From Candidatus Woesearchaeota archaeon (GTDB lineage: Archaea; Nanobdellota; Nanobdellia; Woesearchaeales; ARS49), in contig JAHWHY010000020.1 of the NCBI GenBank assembly GCA_019323015.1, positions 1-8,811 on the forward strand: a DNA stretch of 8,811 nucleotides, written 5' to 3'. Shown here piece after piece: positions 6,059-8,811 of this stretch (position 1 is the first letter of the stretch; every line of letters starts with the position of its first letter). A program made the position numbers and the translations under genes. The notes under the pieces are model-generated. The model saw only the letters and a program-made list of their open reading frames with translations. It was not told where the DNA came from and made no database searches.

Positions 6059-8493
6059 ACAAAACTTCCCAACGTACTCTGAGAACCTTTTTTTAAAATC
6101 TCTTCTTTTTTGACACCTAAAACAGAAAAAATCTTTTCAACACCAGGAATAATCTGGTGGTCAATGTAATAATCTGCATCATAATCCTCTGGCTTGATTT
6201 CATCAGGCAGCTTGACCTTGTCACGAATTCTACCAGCACCCTTGGTAACAACATACTCAATCAAGATGCCAGGACCAACAGCCATTCCTTTAGATTTCAT
6301 CCTCTGAGCAGCTGCAACATGAGGGCCAATGCTGTCATAATCATCAATATCCTTGGATAATTGCGTGTGAATAGCAACCTTTTCAACAGGAATACGTGCA
6401 TTCTTTAAATCATCAACAACCTTTCTAACATAAGAGAGGGCCTTAGAAGCATCCTGCTCACGAAGAACCAAACCAAGAACTTCTTTTTGAACATCTTTTG
6501 CAATAAAAGACCAATTCCTCCTGACTGTCTCAAAACCAGCAATCTTAACCTTATTATTCTCATCAAGCAAGGCATATTTTTTCTTTGCACCAGACTCGCT
6601 GGACTTTGTAGAGACCCAGATGCCTCCAGGATAAAATCCCTGATACTCAAGCTCCATCATACCAGGCAAGTCCCTGTTAATATTCTCAACAAACTTCAAG
6701 GCATCTTTTTTATCCTTTTCACCTAATGCAATAAAAACAGAGTCAGTATCAGAGTACAAAACCTTAAAACCAGATTTTTCAGCCTTATCAATAACATCCT
6801 TAATGTAATATCTAGCCCATCCCAAGATTGATTCAGCACACTCAACACAATACCATCGCGCTGCTGAAAAACCAAGATAACCCCAAAAAGAATTTGCAAG
6901 GTCCTTAAGAGCCCAGGAACGGGCATTCAGCAAAACATCATCTTTTTCCTTTAAAATCTCCTTAATCCTAGACCTTCTTGAAATCAAATCCTCAATAATA
7001 TTAGATGCAAAACCTTTTTTTTTAGTGCAAAACCAGACATTCATCATATCAATAGGAGCCTTGTTCTTTCCCTCACAGCATTCACAGCCATGAGTTCCAG
7101 GACTGATATTATGAGAAGCAATAATAGTTGGATACAAGCTTCGATAATCAAACACAATAATGTCCTTGTACAGGCCAGGAGTTGGCTGAAAAACAAAAGC
7201 ACCTTTTAACCGCCTCTGCTGCCTTGCCATCTGAGTATTATAACTCGGCCTATTAGGAGCAATTTCATTAAGGTGTTTTACTTGACGCATAATATACCAC
7301 TCAACAAACTGGGAAAAACTCATCCTGTTGATGGCATACGGGTGCAGGCCAACAACCTTAACCAATTCAAAAAAATTAGGCAATAAATTAATGCATAACT
7401 TGTAAGTCAATCTTGCATCATGCAGGTTATACCTTGCATACTCTCCTAATTCCTCACTGTTCTCACTCCAAGCCTGAGCTAATTTGCTCAAATCAACATC
7501 AATCTTTTTCTCACCCAAAATCTCTTCAGCAACAGCATCAAGCTTGTAACTATCTGTCTTCAGGGTCTTTCTTACAGCACGCTGAACAAACTTAAACACA
7601 TCAAAGTGAACAATTCCAGCCAACTGCGCAGTCTTAGGAGTGCCCCTGCTGACCCTTACCTCTGAATAATCAAGACCAAGCTCAAGATCCAGCTTGTATT
7701 TCTTTGCCCTTGCCTTAATAAAAGGAAAATCAAAACCATCTGAGAAATAACCAGCAAGAAAATCAGGCTTATACTCATCAACCAACTCAGCAAACCTCTG
7801 CAATAAATCTGCCTCAGAAGGAACAACCTCAACATAATCACCTGCCTTGAACTTTTTCCAGGTAATCACTCTCTTGAAATTATCCCCATACAAGGCAATC
7901 ATGATAATAGGCGTCTTTTCTGGCTGGATTTTCTGACCGTGAATGCCGGCAGTCTCAATATCAAAAGCCAGAATCCTTGGATTCTTGATAGTGTCATCAG
8001 AAACCTGCTCAATCTTGTCAGCTTTTATTGCAGGAATCTTTAATTTTTCAGGCACAGCTTCCCCTTCTGCACTCAACAAAGTCAAAGGAGTTATTCCCTT
8101 GTCAATCAAGTAACGCCTCACAAAACGAATGTCATACTCATGAACAGACTCAACATTATCCCAGTCATAAATAACATCTTTTAGATTAGGAACAGCCATA
8201 GGAACATTTGTAAAAACCCTTAAAGCATCAACCTCTTTCTCAAAATAACGCATCTTAACAGGCTCAACTCTTGTTACTTGATAAGATTCCTTGTCTTTTT
8301 CAACAGATATAGACAATAGTTTTTCCTTTAAATCAGCACCTGACTTAGGAATAACATAAAAATACGGCTCAAAAGAATCATCCAAGACGCATATTTGCTG
8401 TCCTTCTGTGGTTTTTCCAAATAAGTAAATCACAGGTTTTCCATCTACAATCTTGTAGGACAAATCTAACAGATAAAACTGGAATTTAGGCAT
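6055..8493 (-). CDS. polB: archaeal family B DNA polymerase (PolB-type replicative polymerase)
   Basis: An 812-residue polymerase, slightly longer than the roughly 775 residues of Thermococcales enzymes, with no intein. It copies DNA 5' to 3' and proofreads with a 3'-5' exonuclease. Exonuclease sites: Exo I FDIET (177-181; Asp178, Glu180), Exo II around SDGFD (251-255; Asp255), Exo III YNLHD (355-359; Asp359). Polymerase sites: motif A FDYRSLYP (448-455; Asp449), motif B ALKDLANSFWG (528-538; Lys530), motif C YSDTDS (580-585; Asp582, Asp584), and KKKYALL (637-643) in the binding track. The C terminus, Q805-S-T-L-G-S-F-V812, fits a PCNA-interacting PIP box. Cys470, 472, 473 and 489 sit in the palm region where related enzymes carry disulfide-forming cysteines. 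Oddities: Phe250 where Exo II usually has Asn, and Trp537 where motif B usually has Tyr. It is monocistronic with a leaderless promoter. Confidence 0.97.
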   Translation of the reverse strand: MPKFQFYLLDLSYKIVDGKPVIYLFGKTTEGQQICVLDDSFEPYFYVIPKSGADLKEKLLSISVEKDKESYQVTRVEPVKMRYFEKEVDALRVFTNVPMAVPNLKDVIYDWDNVESVHEYDIRFVRRYLIDKGITPLTLLSAEGEAVPEKLKIPAIKADKIEQVSDDTIKNPRILAFDIETAGIHGQKIQPEKTPIIMIALYGDNFKRVITWKKFKAGDYVEVVPSEADLLQRFAELVDEYKPDFLAGYFSDGFDFPFIKARAKKYKLDLELGLDYSEVRVSRGTPKTAQLAGIVHFDVFKFVQRAVRKTLKTDSYKLDAVAEEILGEKKIDVDLSKLAQAWSENSEELGEYARYNLHDARLTYKLCINLLPNFFELVKVVGLHPYAINRMSFSQFVEWYIMRQVKHLNEIAPNRPSYNTQMARQQRRLKGAFVFQPTPGLYKDIIVFDYRSLYPTIIASHNISPGTHGCECCEGKNKAPIDMMNVWFCTKKKGFASNIIEDLISRRSRIKEILKEKDDVLLNARSWALKDLANSFWGYLGFSAARWYCVECAESILGWARYYIKDVIDKAEKSGFKVLYSDTDSVFIALGEKDKKDALKFVENINRDLPGMMELEYQGFYPGGIWVSTKSSESGAKKKYALLDENNKVKIAGFETVRRNWSFIAKDVQKEVLGLVLREQDASKALSYVRKVVDDLKNARIPVEKVAIHTQLSKDIDDYDSIGPHVAAAQRMKSKGMAVGPGILIEYVVTKGAGRIRDKVKLPDEIKPEDYDADYYIDHQIIPGVEKIFSVLGVKKEEILKKGSQSTLGSFV
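6088..6094 (+). terminator. T-run terminator candidate for the 196-residue gene
   Basis: A T7 run begins 30 bases after the TAA at 6058, followed by a T6 run at 6106-6111. Archaeal RNA polymerase stops at such runs on the coding strand without a hairpin. It lies inside the 3' end of the opposing polymerase gene, so Lys codons there could explain it equally well. Confidence 0.3.
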
Positions 8494-8515
8494 GAAAAAA
8501 CAGAGGATTCAGGAG

Positions 8516-8523
8516 TTTATAAA
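8516..8523 (-). promoter_or_regulatory. TATA box of the DNA polymerase gene
   Basis: TTTATAAA, identical on both strands, is centred 26-27 bases before the ATG at 8493. This is the leaderless spacing seen for three other genes here and supports the chosen polymerase start. The region 8524-8599 shows no other clear element. Confidence 0.6.
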
Positions 8524-8599
8524 GTTAACTACAATCGATAATACTGCTTTATCATTTCAGCAGACAGATTTCATGGCAAATGAAAATAATCACTTTTTT

Positions 8600-8811
8600 C
8601 TATATCTGAATTTTTTTGTTGTATTCATTGTGATTAATTATATCTAAAATAAAAGCAACTATCTCTATTTTTCCTTCTGCAGTCAAGGTATAAAGCATTC
8701 TCCAGAAAAAAGGCAATTCAATGCGGAATAAATTAGTTGCACAATACTTAATTTTATACTCTGAAGGAATTAATTTTTTAGAAATAATATTTCCGTAATA
8801 AATATTTTTCT
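8600..8811 (-). CDS. RelE-superfamily toxin-like protein, C-terminal part (5' end outside window)
   Basis: A frame enters from the right edge and ends with TAG at 8602-8600, giving 69 residues. The segment resembles the C-terminal half of archaeal RelE/ParE-like toxins: ISKKLIPSEYK, then NLFRIELP (about 26-33), FWRMLYTL (35-42), a strand GKIEIVAFILDII, and the closing HNEYNKK (60-66). The family pattern is N-L-x-R-x-x-L, W-R-x-L-Y-T and H-x-E-Y. Toxins of this superfamily cut mRNA at the ribosome or poison gyrase, and pair with a small antitoxin such as a ribbon-helix-helix protein. The N-terminal part and any antitoxin gene lie outside the window; no antitoxin gene follows downstream before the polymerase. 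The family call rests on remembered motif patterns and is moderately confident; the activity is unproven. Confidence 0.65.
   Translation of the reverse strand, partial: KNIYYGNIISKKLIPSEYKIKYCATNLFRIELPFFWRMLYTLTAEGKIEIVAFILDIINHNEYNKKIQI

Noticed and set aside
6157..7841. Short frames on both strands inside the polymerase region (for example 6405-6650 minus, 6487-6726 plus, 7413-7595 plus)
   Set aside because: The polymerase frame is unbroken and fully explained by family motifs; these overlap it in other frames and show nothing recognisable.
8569..8585. Inverted repeat tttcat / atgaaa with a 5-base loop between the toxin fragment and the polymerase promoter
   Set aside because: Only 6-bp AT-rich arms and no T-run after it on the minus strand, so a terminator call is not supported.

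Overview
This window looks like chromosomal DNA of an archaeon, most likely a small-genome DPANN lineage such as Woesearchaeota/Pacearchaeota. The lineage is inferred; the domain is well supported. The evidence is an archaeal-type family B replicative DNA polymerase with a C-terminal PCNA-binding motif, TATA boxes centred about 27 bases before several start codons with no Shine-Dalgarno sequence (leaderless transcription), a very short ribbon-helix-helix regulator, a tiny zinc ribbon, and an AT-rich, tightly packed layout. No tRNA, rRNA, CRISPR array or insertion sequence was seen, and no gene-free stretch exceeds 300 bases.

Left part (1-3439, minus strand): a three-gene, translationally coupled cassette. 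It starts with a 42-residue ribbon-helix-helix regulator (3311-3439), overlaps by 4 nt a cysteine-free helical protein of unknown function (2577-3314), and overlaps by 8 nt a large Hanks-type Ser/Thr protein kinase (start at 2584) that runs off the left edge of the window. The kinase has a long helical region and glycine-rich hydrophobic segments after its catalytic domain. The control region before the regulator (3440-3567) holds a TATA box, a 10-bp-phased direct repeat and a 20-bp near-palindrome, all plausible operator material for the cassette's own regulator.

Middle (3568-5467): an unrecognised acidic 106-residue protein is transcribed away from the cassette and collides tail to tail with a subtilisin-family (S8) gene. 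The subtilase keeps the catalytic His and Ser and the oxyanion Asn, but carries Asn at the position of the catalytic Asp. A 49-residue zinc-ribbon gene lies just upstream of the subtilase. A 179-base divergent intergenic region with a 10-bp inverted repeat follows.

Right part (5468-8811): a 196-residue protein that appears to be built from two copies of one small beta-rich unit, an 812-residue family B DNA polymerase convergent with it (the two stop codons share TTAA), and at the right edge the C-terminal 69 residues of a RelE-superfamily toxin-like protein.

The most unusual part is the regulator/helical protein/membrane-tailed kinase cassette, with an atypical subtilase close by. Kinase signalling coupled to a protease or stress or conflict response is a reasonable hypothesis, but the sequence alone does not show it.
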